DNA of 64,000 nt, taken from positions 6,510,001 to 6,574,000 of the forward strand of contig NZ_CP061725.1 in the NCBI RefSeq assembly GCF_014764405.1, given 5' to 3'. The DNA is from Micromonospora craniellae. Lineage in GTDB: Bacteria > Actinomycetota > Actinomycetes > Mycobacteriales > Micromonosporaceae. Position numbers and translations under genes: made by a program. Shown here piece by piece: positions 42,093 to 49,603 of the stretch (its first letter is position 1; every line of letters begins with the position of its first letter). The notes under the pieces are model-generated. The model saw only the letters and a list, made by a program, of their open reading frames with translations. It was not told where the DNA came from and made no database searches.

Positions 42093-43566
42093 GTGCGCAA
42101 GCTTGTCTCGGCCCTCCTCACGGTGGTGCTCCTGCTGATCGCCGCGGCCTGCGCCGGCAGGTCACCGGGCGACCCGGTCGGCGCGGTCGACGAGGACCCG
42201 TACAGCGAGTCCGCGCTGCGGTACGGGATGGCGCCCATGCCGCACCCCGATCTGACGTACCAGCCCGACGTCGTCCTCGTCGGCGGCGGTGGCCGCTCGG
42301 TCCGGTCGGTCACCGCCGACGGGCTCACCTGGCGGATCGACGGCAGGGCACCCCGCGCCGACGACCTGGCCCCCGGCAAGGTCATGTTCGTCACCGGCCG
42401 GGGCGTCGGCCGGGTGCTCGACCTCCAGCGGGAGGGTGGCGACCTGCTGGTCACGATCGGGCCGGTCACCATCACCGACGTGATCCGCGACGGCACCCTC
42501 GCCAAGCAGGGCATCGCGATCGAGGACCCGGTCGCCTACCAGGCCGGGGAGCCGATCTGGGCGCTCGACGAGGAGGAGGCCGACGCCAGGCTGGCCACCC
42601 CGTCGGGCCGGGCCGGGCGCAGCGCGCCGCTGCGACTCGCCCCGCCGCCGCCCCGGCCCGCGCAGCCGGCACCGACCCGGGGCGGCGGCGAGGTCAAGTC
42701 GGTCGTCGCCAACTTCTCCACCGGCGTCAGCCTCAACAGCGGCGCCGAGGTCAGCTTCAACTACGACCGCGACGGCACCAGCTGTCCGGGCGGGCCGCGC
42801 TGACCTTCCAGCAGCCGGAGGCGGGCTTCTTCCTGAGCATCAAGGGCGGCTCGGTGGCCCGGGCGGAGCTGTCGATCAGTGGCGGCTTCGGTATCCGGTA
42901 CTCGTTCGAGGCCGGGATCCGGGACGGGCAGAACATCAAGGCGGTGCCCCCCATCCCGGTGGACTTCAGCATCCCGATGGGCACCGTGCTCGGCGTACCG
43001 CTGGCGCTCACCGTCAGCCAGACGGTGAAGGTCACCACGGCGTTCGGTGCGAAGACCGGGACCATCAAGGGCAACGGCGAGTTCTCCCTCGCCGGCAAGC
43101 TCGGCTACGGGTACGCGGGCGGCACGTTCGGCCCGCAGGTCAGCAAGAACTTCCAGCGCAAGGAGAGCCTGACCAACTCGCTGCGCGGGGTGCCGGTCGG
43201 CGTGATGGGCCTGCTCATCGAGCACCGGGTGCGGTTCGACCTCGGGTTCAGCGCGTTCGTGCTCAAGGCCGGTCTCTTCTTCGAGGTGTCGACGGCGTAC
43301 GGGACGACCATGGGCTCGGCGCTGGGAGCGCCGCTGGCGGTGTGCCGGGGGGGGTGGGCATCGGCGTACGGGCCTCGTACGGCATCGGCTACACGATCCT
43401 GGCGCCGGTGGTGAACGTGATCAACAAATTCCTCAACCTGGTGAACATCAAGCCGATCGACCCGTCCGGCAAGTGGGGACCGCCGCCGTACCGCACCCAC
43501 AGCGCGGAGGAGATCATTCCGCCCGGTACGAAGCTCTGCGGCACCCCGAAACCGTCCGCCGACTGA
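42093..43566 (+). pseudogene. Secreted lipoprotein of unknown function, two frameshifts
   Basis: From GTG 42093 (GAGGAG 6 bases upstream), a signal peptide ends in the lipobox IAAAC and the frame runs to 42803. The protein clearly continues in a second frame (LTFQQPEAGFFLSIKGGSVA to GSALGAPLAV), then in a third (VPGGVGIGVRASYGIGYTIL to KPSAD at 43566). The first shift fits loss of one A near 42780 (ACCAGCTG for ACCAAGCTG). The second lies in a run of eight G at about 43347-43354. The intact product would be about 490 residues with a beta-rich C-terminal half. I do not recognise the family. Sequencing error and real decay are both possible. Confidence 0.7.
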
Positions 43567-43660
43567 GCCCTGCGACACCTGTCGCGCTCGGGCAGGCCCG
43601 CGAGCGCCTGCGGGCCGGGTCCGGGTGAACATCGCGCGAGTGTGCACCCTCGTCGATGGG

Positions 43661-43690
43661 TTGACCCGACTGTAAGACATCTTTACAGTC
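43661..43690 (+). promoter_or_regulatory. Cellulase promoter with embedded inverted-repeat operator
   Basis: TTGACC (43661-43666) and TACAGT (43684-43689) are 17 bases apart, a good sigma-70-type promoter. GACTGTAA (43668-43675) and TTACAGTC (43683-43690) form a perfect 8-base inverted repeat across a 7-base spacer, covering the spacer and the -10. A repressor bound here would block initiation. A weaker CebR-like box (CGGGAGCTACCCCA, 10 of 14) lies at 43707-43720. Confidence 0.6.
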
Positions 43691-43739
43691 CTGTTTCGAC
43701 GCGTGTCGGGAGCTACCCCACGACAACAGAGGGAGTGGA

Positions 43740-45365
43740 ATGTCCAGACTGCGTACTGCGGTGTCCGGAATCCTCGCCGCCACACTCGCCGTCGCCGGCG
43801 TCCTGATCGCCGCCCCCGGCGCGCACGCCGCGACCGCGAACTTCGCCAAGGTCCAGGAATGGGGCAGCGGCTACGAGGCCCGCTTCACCGTCCGCAACGA
43901 CACCGCCACCACCATCACCAGTTGGCGGGTCGACTTCGACCTGCCGGCCGGGTCCACCCTCGGCAGCTACTGGGACGCCCTGCTCGCCAGCAGCGGCAAC
44001 CGGCACACCTTCACCAACCGCTCCTGGAACGGCACCCTGGCCGCCGGTGCGTCGACCACGTTCGGCTTCATCGTCTCCGGCAGCGGCACGCCGACCAACT
44101 GCACCGTCAACGGCGGCCCGTGCGCCGGCGGCAGCGCGGACACCCAGGCGCCCAGCGTGCCCGGCAACGTCAGGGTCACCGGCACCAGCACGTCGAGCGT
44201 CTCGTTGGCCTGGAACGCCGCGACCGACAACGTCGGGGTCACCGGCTACGACGTCTACCGTGGCAGCACCCTGGCCACCACCGTCGTCGGCGCCACCTCC
44301 GCCACCGTCGGCGGCCTGAGCCCCGCCACCGCGTACACCTTCTCGGTCCGGGCCCGCGACGCCGCCGGCAACCTCTCGGCGTCGAGCGCGACGGTCACCG
44401 CGACCACCGCACCCGGTACGGTGACCGGCACCCCCGCCTCGATCAACGGTCAACTGCGGGTCTGCGGCGTGCAGCTCTGCAACCGGTACGGCCGCCCGAT
44501 CCAGTTGCGCGGCATGAGCACCCACGGCATCCAGTGGTACTCGCAGTGCGTCAACGACGCCTCGCTGGACGCGCTCGCCACCGACTGGAACGCCGACGTG
44601 CTGCGCATCTCCATGTACATCCAGGAGGGCGGCTACGAGACCGACCCGCGCGGCTTCACCGACCGGGTGCACGACTACATCGAACGGGCCACCGCGCGCG
44701 GCATGTACGCCATCGTCGACTGGCACATGCTCACCCCGGGCGACCCGAACCACAACCTGGCCCGGGCCCGCACCTTCTTCACCGAGATCGCCCAGCGCCA
44801 CAAGGACAAGACCAACATCCTGTACGAGGTGGCCAACGAGCCGAACGGGGTGAGCTGGGCGTCGATCAAGAGCTACGCGGAGCAGATCATCCCGGTCATC
44901 CGGGCCCAGGACCCGGACGGCGTGGTGCTGGTCGGCACCCGCGCCTGGTCGTCGCTGGGACTGTCCGAGGGCTCCTCGGAGACCGAGATCGTCAACAGCC
45001 CGGTGAACGCGTCGAACATCATGTACACGTTCCACTTCTACGCCACCACACACGGCACGTCCTACCTGAACGCGTTGTCGCGGGCCGCCGACCGGCTGCC
45101 GATCTTCGTCACCGAGTTCGGCACCCAGACCGCCTCCGGTGACGGGGCGAACGACTTCGCCCGCGCCCAGCAGTACCTGGACCTGATGGCGACCAAGAAG
45201 ATCAGTTGGGTCAACTGGAACTTCTCCGACGACTTCCGCAGTGGTGCCGTCTTCACCACCGGCACCTGCAACGGCAGCTCGTACACCGGGACCGGCGTGC
45301 TCAAGCCGGCCGGTGTCTGGATCCGCGACCGGATCCGTACCCCGGACAACTTCCTGACCAGCTGA
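43740..45365 (+). CDS. Secreted cellulase: CBM2 - FnIII - GH5
   Basis: A 541-residue exported endoglucanase. The signal peptide ends AHA (residue ~31). A CBM2 cellulose-binding module spans about residues 32-128 (ARFTVRNDTATTITSWRVDF), a fibronectin-III domain about 137-225 (APSVPGNVRVTGTSTSSVSL), and a GH5 (subfamily-2-like) catalytic domain about 232-541. The acid/base is Glu367 in VANEPN and the nucleophile Glu459 in FVTEFGT; the start of the catalytic domain is QLRGMSTHGIQWY. AGGGAG lies before the ATG. A promoter with operator lies upstream and a strong hairpin downstream, so it is monocistronic. Confidence 0.94.
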   Translation: MSRLRTAVSGILAATLAVAGVLIAAPGAHAATANFAKVQEWGSGYEARFTVRNDTATTITSWRVDFDLPAGSTLGSYWDALLASSGNRHTFTNRSWNGTLAAGASTTFGFIVSGSGTPTNCTVNGGPCAGGSADTQAPSVPGNVRVTGTSTSSVSLAWNAATDNVGVTGYDVYRGSTLATTVVGATSATVGGLSPATAYTFSVRARDAAGNLSASSATVTATTAPGTVTGTPASINGQLRVCGVQLCNRYGRPIQLRGMSTHGIQWYSQCVNDASLDALATDWNADVLRISMYIQEGGYETDPRGFTDRVHDYIERATARGMYAIVDWHMLTPGDPNHNLARARTFFTEIAQRHKDKTNILYEVANEPNGVSWASIKSYAEQIIPVIRAQDPDGVVLVGTRAWSSLGLSEGSSETEIVNSPVNASNIMYTFHFYATTHGTSYLNALSRAADRLPIFVTEFGTQTASGDGANDFARAQQYLDLMATKKISWVNWNFSDDFRSGAVFTTGTCNGSSYTGTGVLKPAGVWIRDRIRTPDNFLTS

Positions 45366-45373
45366 CGACGGCA

Positions 45374-45408
45374 CGAGGCGGGGCGGCCCGACGGGCCGCC
45401 CCGCCTCG
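45374..45408 (+). terminator. Hairpin terminator of the cellulase gene
   Basis: Perfect 16-base G-C arms (45374-45389 and 45393-45408) with a 3-base loop begin 8 bases after the cellulase stop. The rest of the gap to 45590 shows nothing else. Confidence 0.9.
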
Positions 45409-45590
45409 CGGTCGGTGTCCCCCGGTCAGCCGCCGACGCCGGAACGGGCGGCCGCCGACACGCCGGGGCGGTGAGTTCCGACACGCACCGACTCCACCCA
45501 TGGTGAGCAGACGATAACCGTCCGCAAAGAGTGGACGCTTGAGGCACCTGACGGAACTCCGCAGTTCCGAGTACGACAAACGTCGGCCCC

Positions 45591-45755
45591 TCAGGGGTTG
45601 AGGTACGCCAACACCGCGAGGACCCGCCGGTGGTAGTCGTCGGAGGGCGGCATGTCGAGCTTGGTGAAGATGTTGTTGATGTGCTTACTGACAGCCTTCT
45701 CGGTGATCTGCAGCTTGCTGGCGATGGCGGCGTCGGAGCGGCCCTCGGCCATCTC
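45591..45755 (-). pseudogene. C-terminal LuxR-type DNA-binding fragment
   Basis: The complement encodes MAEGRSDAAIASKLQITEKA then VSKHINNIFTKLDMPPSDDY and ends HRRVLAVLAYLNP, the DNA-binding C-terminus of a NarL/FixJ-type response regulator. The receiver domain and the first helix (TPREREVL) are absent, because the sequence switches at about 45755 into the unrelated desaturase fragment on the other strand. Confidence 0.85.
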
Positions 45756-46034
45756 GCGGCCCTGCTGCTCGTGCTCACCCCGCCGCAGGCCGTCGCGTTC
45801 CTGCTGCTGCACCAAGCTCTTCGGCGTCTACCTCGGGATGACCTTCGCGCCCACCACAAGGGGATGCCGCATCCGACCGGTTCCGAGGACAATCTGCGGC
45901 CGATCGTGCAGGCGTACTGTGCCGAGATCGGTGTCCGCTACGAGCAGACCAGTCTGGTCGCCTCGTACCGGCAGGCGCTGTGCCACCTGCACGAGGTGGG
46001 CGTCCCCGCCCGCGCCACGCATGCCGCCCGGTGA
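45755..46034 (+). pseudogene. Fatty-acid desaturase remnant
   Basis: LAALLLVLTPPQAVAFLLLH, then (one frame over) LFGVYLGMTFAP, then HHKGMPHPTGSED, then directly NLRPIVQAYCAEIGVRYEQT and SYRQALCHLHEVG. These are the membrane segment and C-terminus of an acyl-lipid/acyl-CoA desaturase. The region between GSED and NLRP, which in intact enzymes holds the last His box, has been deleted, and two compensating frameshifts are present. Confidence 0.75.
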
Positions 46035-46053
46035 CTCCCCGGCCGGTGCGTAG

Positions 46054-46440
46054 TCGCCGGGAGACCGGGTACGCGGCACCTTCGCCAACGAGTACTGGGA
46101 CAACAAGGACCCCGGTCTCTATGTCGACGTGGTGTCCGGTGAACCTCTGTTCGCCTCCGTCGACAAGTATGACAGCGGCACCGGCTGGCCGACGTTCAGC
46201 AAGCCGGTCGAGTCCGGGAACCTGGTCGAGATCCCGGACAGCAGCCTCGGCGTCACCCGTACCGAGGTCCGGTCTGCGCACGGCGACAGCCACCTCGGCC
46301 ACGTCTTCGACGACGGTCCGATCGAGACCGGCGGGCTGCGCTACTGCATGAACTCGGCCTCGCTGCGCTTCGTGCCCCGCGACGACCTGGAACGCGAGGG
46401 CTACGGGGCGTACCGCGACCTGTTCGCCGCCCGGCGGTGA
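46054..46440 (+). pseudogene. msrB: N-terminally truncated peptide-methionine (R)-S-oxide reductase (MsrB)
   Basis: The frame opens after a TAG at 46051-46053 and has no start before GTFANEYWDNKDPGLYVDVV; it then gives the MsrB core KYDSGTGWPTFSKPVE, RSAHGDSHLGHVFDDGP and the catalytic Cys in LRYCMNSASLRFVPRDD. About 30-40 N-terminal residues are missing. A GTG at 46129 could start a ~103-residue product with the catalytic Cys, but it lacks the first strands. Only the truncation is certain; residual function is doubtful. Confidence 0.7.
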
Positions 46441-46505
46441 GCTGACCCGCACGAGGACACACCCCCGTTCGCCCACGAGGGCGGAACAGGAGGCAGAGAC
46501 GGCCG

Positions 46506-47522
46506 TCAAGACCGAAGCCCGACCGCAGACCCTGACCGCGCTGGCGGACTCGCCCGTCGGATTGGCCGCGTTCCTGCTCGACCACGACGCGCGCGGCCTG
46601 GACCTCGGTCGGGGGTCGCGGTGCACGGATCGGCCTCGGCGTCGGCGCGCAGCCGCGCCACCGCGCGGGCGAGGAGATCGTGCCGGCGGTGATCCCGGCG
46701 GACGTGCACGACGATGCGACGCCGGACGACGGGCCGGACCACGGGCCTCGACACCGCGCCCTCGGGCAGTTCGGCGACGGCCAGGCACGGTAGGAGGGTG
46801 ACGCCGACACCCGCCGACACCAGGCGCAGGGCCGCCCTGTGGTCGTCCAGACGCGCGGCGAACCGGGGCGTGAACCCGGCGGCTCGGCAGGCGCTGGAGA
46901 TGATCTGTCCGATCGGGCTGTCGTAGATGTCGTGGTCCACCCACGGCTCGGCCCGCAGGTCCCGCAACGCGATCTCGGGGGCGTCGACGAGCGGGTGCCC
47001 TGCGGCCAGTACGGCAACGAGTTCCTCGACGGCGAGTTCGTGCCGGTGGTAGCCGTCGAGCCGTACCTCGACGCCACCGGCCGGCTCGGTGCGGATGTCC
47101 AGGTCCGGCTGCCGGCGGCCCCGCCCGTCGACCGGTTCGTTGAGACTGATCTCGACGGTGAGGTTCGGTCGGTGCTGCCGAACGGTCCGCACCAGCCCCG
47201 GGATCCACCGCTCCGCCGCCGAGGCGAAACAGGCGATCGCCAGGTGTTCGCCCTGGCCGCCACGCAGGTCCGCGACGACCCGTTCCAGGCGGTCGAAGTC
47301 GGCGACCAGCGTCTGCGCCTGGTCCGCGAGGTGACGGGCGGCGTCGGTGGCGACGATGCCCCGGCCCTGCTTCTCGAACAGGACCAGCCCGGTCTCCTTG
47401 GCCAGCGCGGTCATGTGCTGACTGATCGTCGCCGGGGCGTAATTGAGGTCCCGTGCGGCCTGGTTGATCGATCCGGCTGTCAGGACCGCCCGCAGGACCA
47501 CCAGGCGTCGAGGGTTCAACAT
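46506..47522 (-). CDS. LysR-family regulator, probable DgdR-type
   Basis: A 338-residue LysR regulator: winged helix in residues 1-62 (RRLVVLRAVLTAGSINQAAR, APATISQHMTALAKETGL), effector domain thereafter (EHLAIACFASAAERWIPGLV). The last ~40 residues are Arg/Pro-rich and longer than usual, perhaps because the original stop has been lost. ATG 47522 was chosen because the helix-turn-helix starts there. It is divergent from the dialkylglycine decarboxylase gene, the arrangement of dgdR/dgdA in Pseudomonas, so it is the likely regulator. Confidence 0.85.
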   Translation of the reverse strand: MLNPRRLVVLRAVLTAGSINQAARDLNYAPATISQHMTALAKETGLVLFEKQGRGIVATDAARHLADQAQTLVADFDRLERVVADLRGGQGEHLAIACFASAAERWIPGLVRTVRQHRPNLTVEISLNEPVDGRGRRQPDLDIRTEPAGGVEVRLDGYHRHELAVEELVAVLAAGHPLVDAPEIALRDLRAEPWVDHDIYDSPIGQIISSACRAAGFTPRFAARLDDHRAALRLVSAGVGVTLLPCLAVAELPEGAVSRPVVRPVVRRRIVVHVRRDHRRHDLLARAVARLRADAEADPCTATPDRGPGRARRGRAGTRPIRRASPPARSGSAVGLRS

Positions 47523-47649
47523 GGGCCAACCGTACGGTGACAGCGAATGATCGGCGATCTTTGTCTGCTTGTCGCCCCGCCCGGGCCCGTCGGAGGATGA
47601 CCGTCGGGGACCGGCTCCGCCGCCCGCCCGGCGCACGAGAGGACCGCTG

Positions 47650-48951
47650 ATGGACACGACGTTCTGGGACGAGGCGGACCGCCTGCTGATCCGCTACGGG
47701 GCGAGCTTCACCCCCCGGATCATCGAGCGCGCCCGTGGCGCGTACGTCTTCGACCGCGAGGGCAGGTCGATCCTCGACTTCACCTCGGGGCAGATGAGCG
47801 CCATCCTCGGCCACGCGCACCCGGACATCGTCTCGACCGTCTCGTCCGCGGTCGCGTCGCTGGACCACCTCTACAGCGGCATGCTCAGCCCGCCGCTGCT
47901 CGCGCTGGCCGACCGGCTCGCCTCGACACTGCCCACCCCACTGGGCAAGACCCTGCTGCTCACCACGGGCGCCGAGGCGAACGAGGCGGCGATCAAGATG
48001 ACCAAGCTCTACACCGGCCGGTACGAGATCGTCTCGTTCGACCGGTCCTGGCACGGCATGACCCAGGGGGCAGCCTCCGCGACGTTCTCCGCCGGGCGAC
48101 GCGGCTACGGTCCCCCGATCCCGGGCAACCTCGCCCTGCCCACTCCGAACGCCTACCGGTCACCGTTCCGTACGACCGACGGCGCGCACGACTGGGAGGC
48201 GGAACTCGCGTACGGCTTCGCCCTCGTCGACCAGCAGTCCGCCGGAAGCCTCGCCGCCTGCCTCGTCGAGCCGATCCTCTCCTCGGGCGGCATCATCGAC
48301 CTGCCGCCCGGATATCTGCGTCGGCTGCGACAGATGTGCGACGAGCGCAGGATGCTGCTCATCCTGGACGAGGCGCAAACCGGTCTCGGCCGCACCGGCA
48401 CGATGTACGCCTTCGAGCGCGACGGCGTCGCCCCCGACATCCTGACCCTGTCCAAGACCCTCGGCGCCGGGCTGCCGGTGGCCGCCGTGGTGACCAGCGC
48501 CGAGATCGAACAGGTCTGCCACGACCGAGGCTTCCTCTTCTACACCACCCACGTCTCCGACCCGCTGGCGGCGGCGGTCGCGCTGACCGTCCTCGACGTC
48601 ATCGCACGAGAGGAGCTGGTACGGCGCGCGGCGCAGCTCGGCGAGCAGCTCACCGATCGGCTCCTGGCCCTCCGGGACGAGCACGAGGTGGTCGGTGACG
48701 TCCGGGGCCGGGGTCTGCTCCAGGGCATCGAGCTGGTGACGGACAAGGCGAGCCGCACACCGGCCGACGCGCTCGGCACCCGGGTCACCTCGGCCTGCCT
48801 GGACCGGGGGCTGCACATGAACATCGTCCAACTGCCGGGCATGGGCGGCATCTTCCGGATCGCCCCGCCCCTCACGATCAGCGACGACGACCTGTACGCC
48901 GGCCTGGACATCCTCGACGCCTCACTCAAGGCCGTCCGGCACGAGCAATGA
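47650..48951 (+). CDS. dgdA: 2,2-dialkylglycine decarboxylase-like class III aminotransferase
   Basis: A 433-residue PLP enzyme of aminotransferase class III. The PLP-binding Lys269 is in LSKTLGAG and the pyridine-contacting Asp240 in DEAQTGLGRTG. The N-terminal YVFDREGRSILDFTSGQMSA, with the SGQMSA pocket, resembles 2,2-dialkylglycine decarboxylase, which decarboxylates alpha,alpha-dialkyl amino acids such as 2-aminoisobutyrate and transfers the amino group to pyruvate. An ordinary omega-aminotransferase is the alternative. Aib-containing peptaibols from soil fungi are a natural source of substrate. It is divergent from a LysR gene. Confidence 0.82.
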   Translation: MDTTFWDEADRLLIRYGASFTPRIIERARGAYVFDREGRSILDFTSGQMSAILGHAHPDIVSTVSSAVASLDHLYSGMLSPPLLALADRLASTLPTPLGKTLLLTTGAEANEAAIKMTKLYTGRYEIVSFDRSWHGMTQGAASATFSAGRRGYGPPIPGNLALPTPNAYRSPFRTTDGAHDWEAELAYGFALVDQQSAGSLAACLVEPILSSGGIIDLPPGYLRRLRQMCDERRMLLILDEAQTGLGRTGTMYAFERDGVAPDILTLSKTLGAGLPVAAVVTSAEIEQVCHDRGFLFYTTHVSDPLAAAVALTVLDVIAREELVRRAAQLGEQLTDRLLALRDEHEVVGDVRGRGLLQGIELVTDKASRTPADALGTRVTSACLDRGLHMNIVQLPGMGGIFRIAPPLTISDDDLYAGLDILDASLKAVRHEQ

Positions 48952-49014
48952 AGCCACCCGCCGGCCGGAACGCCGACCACGGCGGCCGGGACCGTCCACA
49001 CTAGGCTTGCCGCC

Positions 49015-49557
49015 ATGTCAGAGCCAACGCCCGGGCCGCGCAGGGTCGGCCAACTGATCTGGGCCCCCCACGAGGTGACCGCCGGCCTCGGAAGCCAGGT
49101 GCAACCGCAGGTCAGCCGAGGTCGCCGAGCGCTCCAGACCGGGCTGGCGGCTTTCGTCCTGACGTGGCCGCCGACGTTCGTCATCCTCACCGCGGCCACC
49201 TTCGCCGCACCGTCGCTGACCGACGACGCCGGCGTCGGCCGGGTCGCCCTCTGGGCGTTGCTGATCGCCGTGCTGTTCGCGATCACGGCAGCGGTGAGCA
49301 CCCTGTGGTCGAGGCCCGATCGGGACGGGGAGGAGCCCACGAGTCTCGTCGTCACGCTGCGCGTCGTACGTGGCGCGCTGCTGACCGGCGTGGGTGCGGG
49401 TGCGGTGCTGGCATGGCAGGGACTGTCGGTGCGACAGGCCGCCACGCTGGCGCTGATACTGGCGCTCGTACTACGCGTCCTGCCGGTGGTCGTGGCGCGG
49501 ACGCTGCGGCGACGGCACGACCGCCCTGCGGAGAGCCCCGCCGTCCCATCGCCGTAA
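49015..49557 (+). CDS. Hypothetical membrane protein, 180 aa
   Basis: A small membrane protein with a ~40-residue hydrophilic N-terminus and four hydrophobic segments (GLAAFVLTWPPTFVILTAAT, ALWALLIAVLFAITAAVSTL, VRGALLTGVGAGAVLAW, LALILALVLRVLPVVVA). The last helix is followed by a basic tail (RTLRRRHDRP). No family recognised. It is the last gene before the CRISPR array and ends 46 bases before the first repeat; its relation to the array is probably only positional. Confidence 0.6.
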   Translation: MSEPTPGPRRVGQLIWAPHEVTAGLGSQVQPQVSRGRRALQTGLAAFVLTWPPTFVILTAATFAAPSLTDDAGVGRVALWALLIAVLFAITAAVSTLWSRPDRDGEEPTSLVVTLRVVRGALLTGVGAGAVLAWQGLSVRQAATLALILALVLRVLPVVVARTLRRRHDRPAESPAVPSP

Positions 49558-49603
49558 CCGCCCCGGCGAGCCCACGGCAACTGGCCCACCCAACTCCCGG
49601 GTG

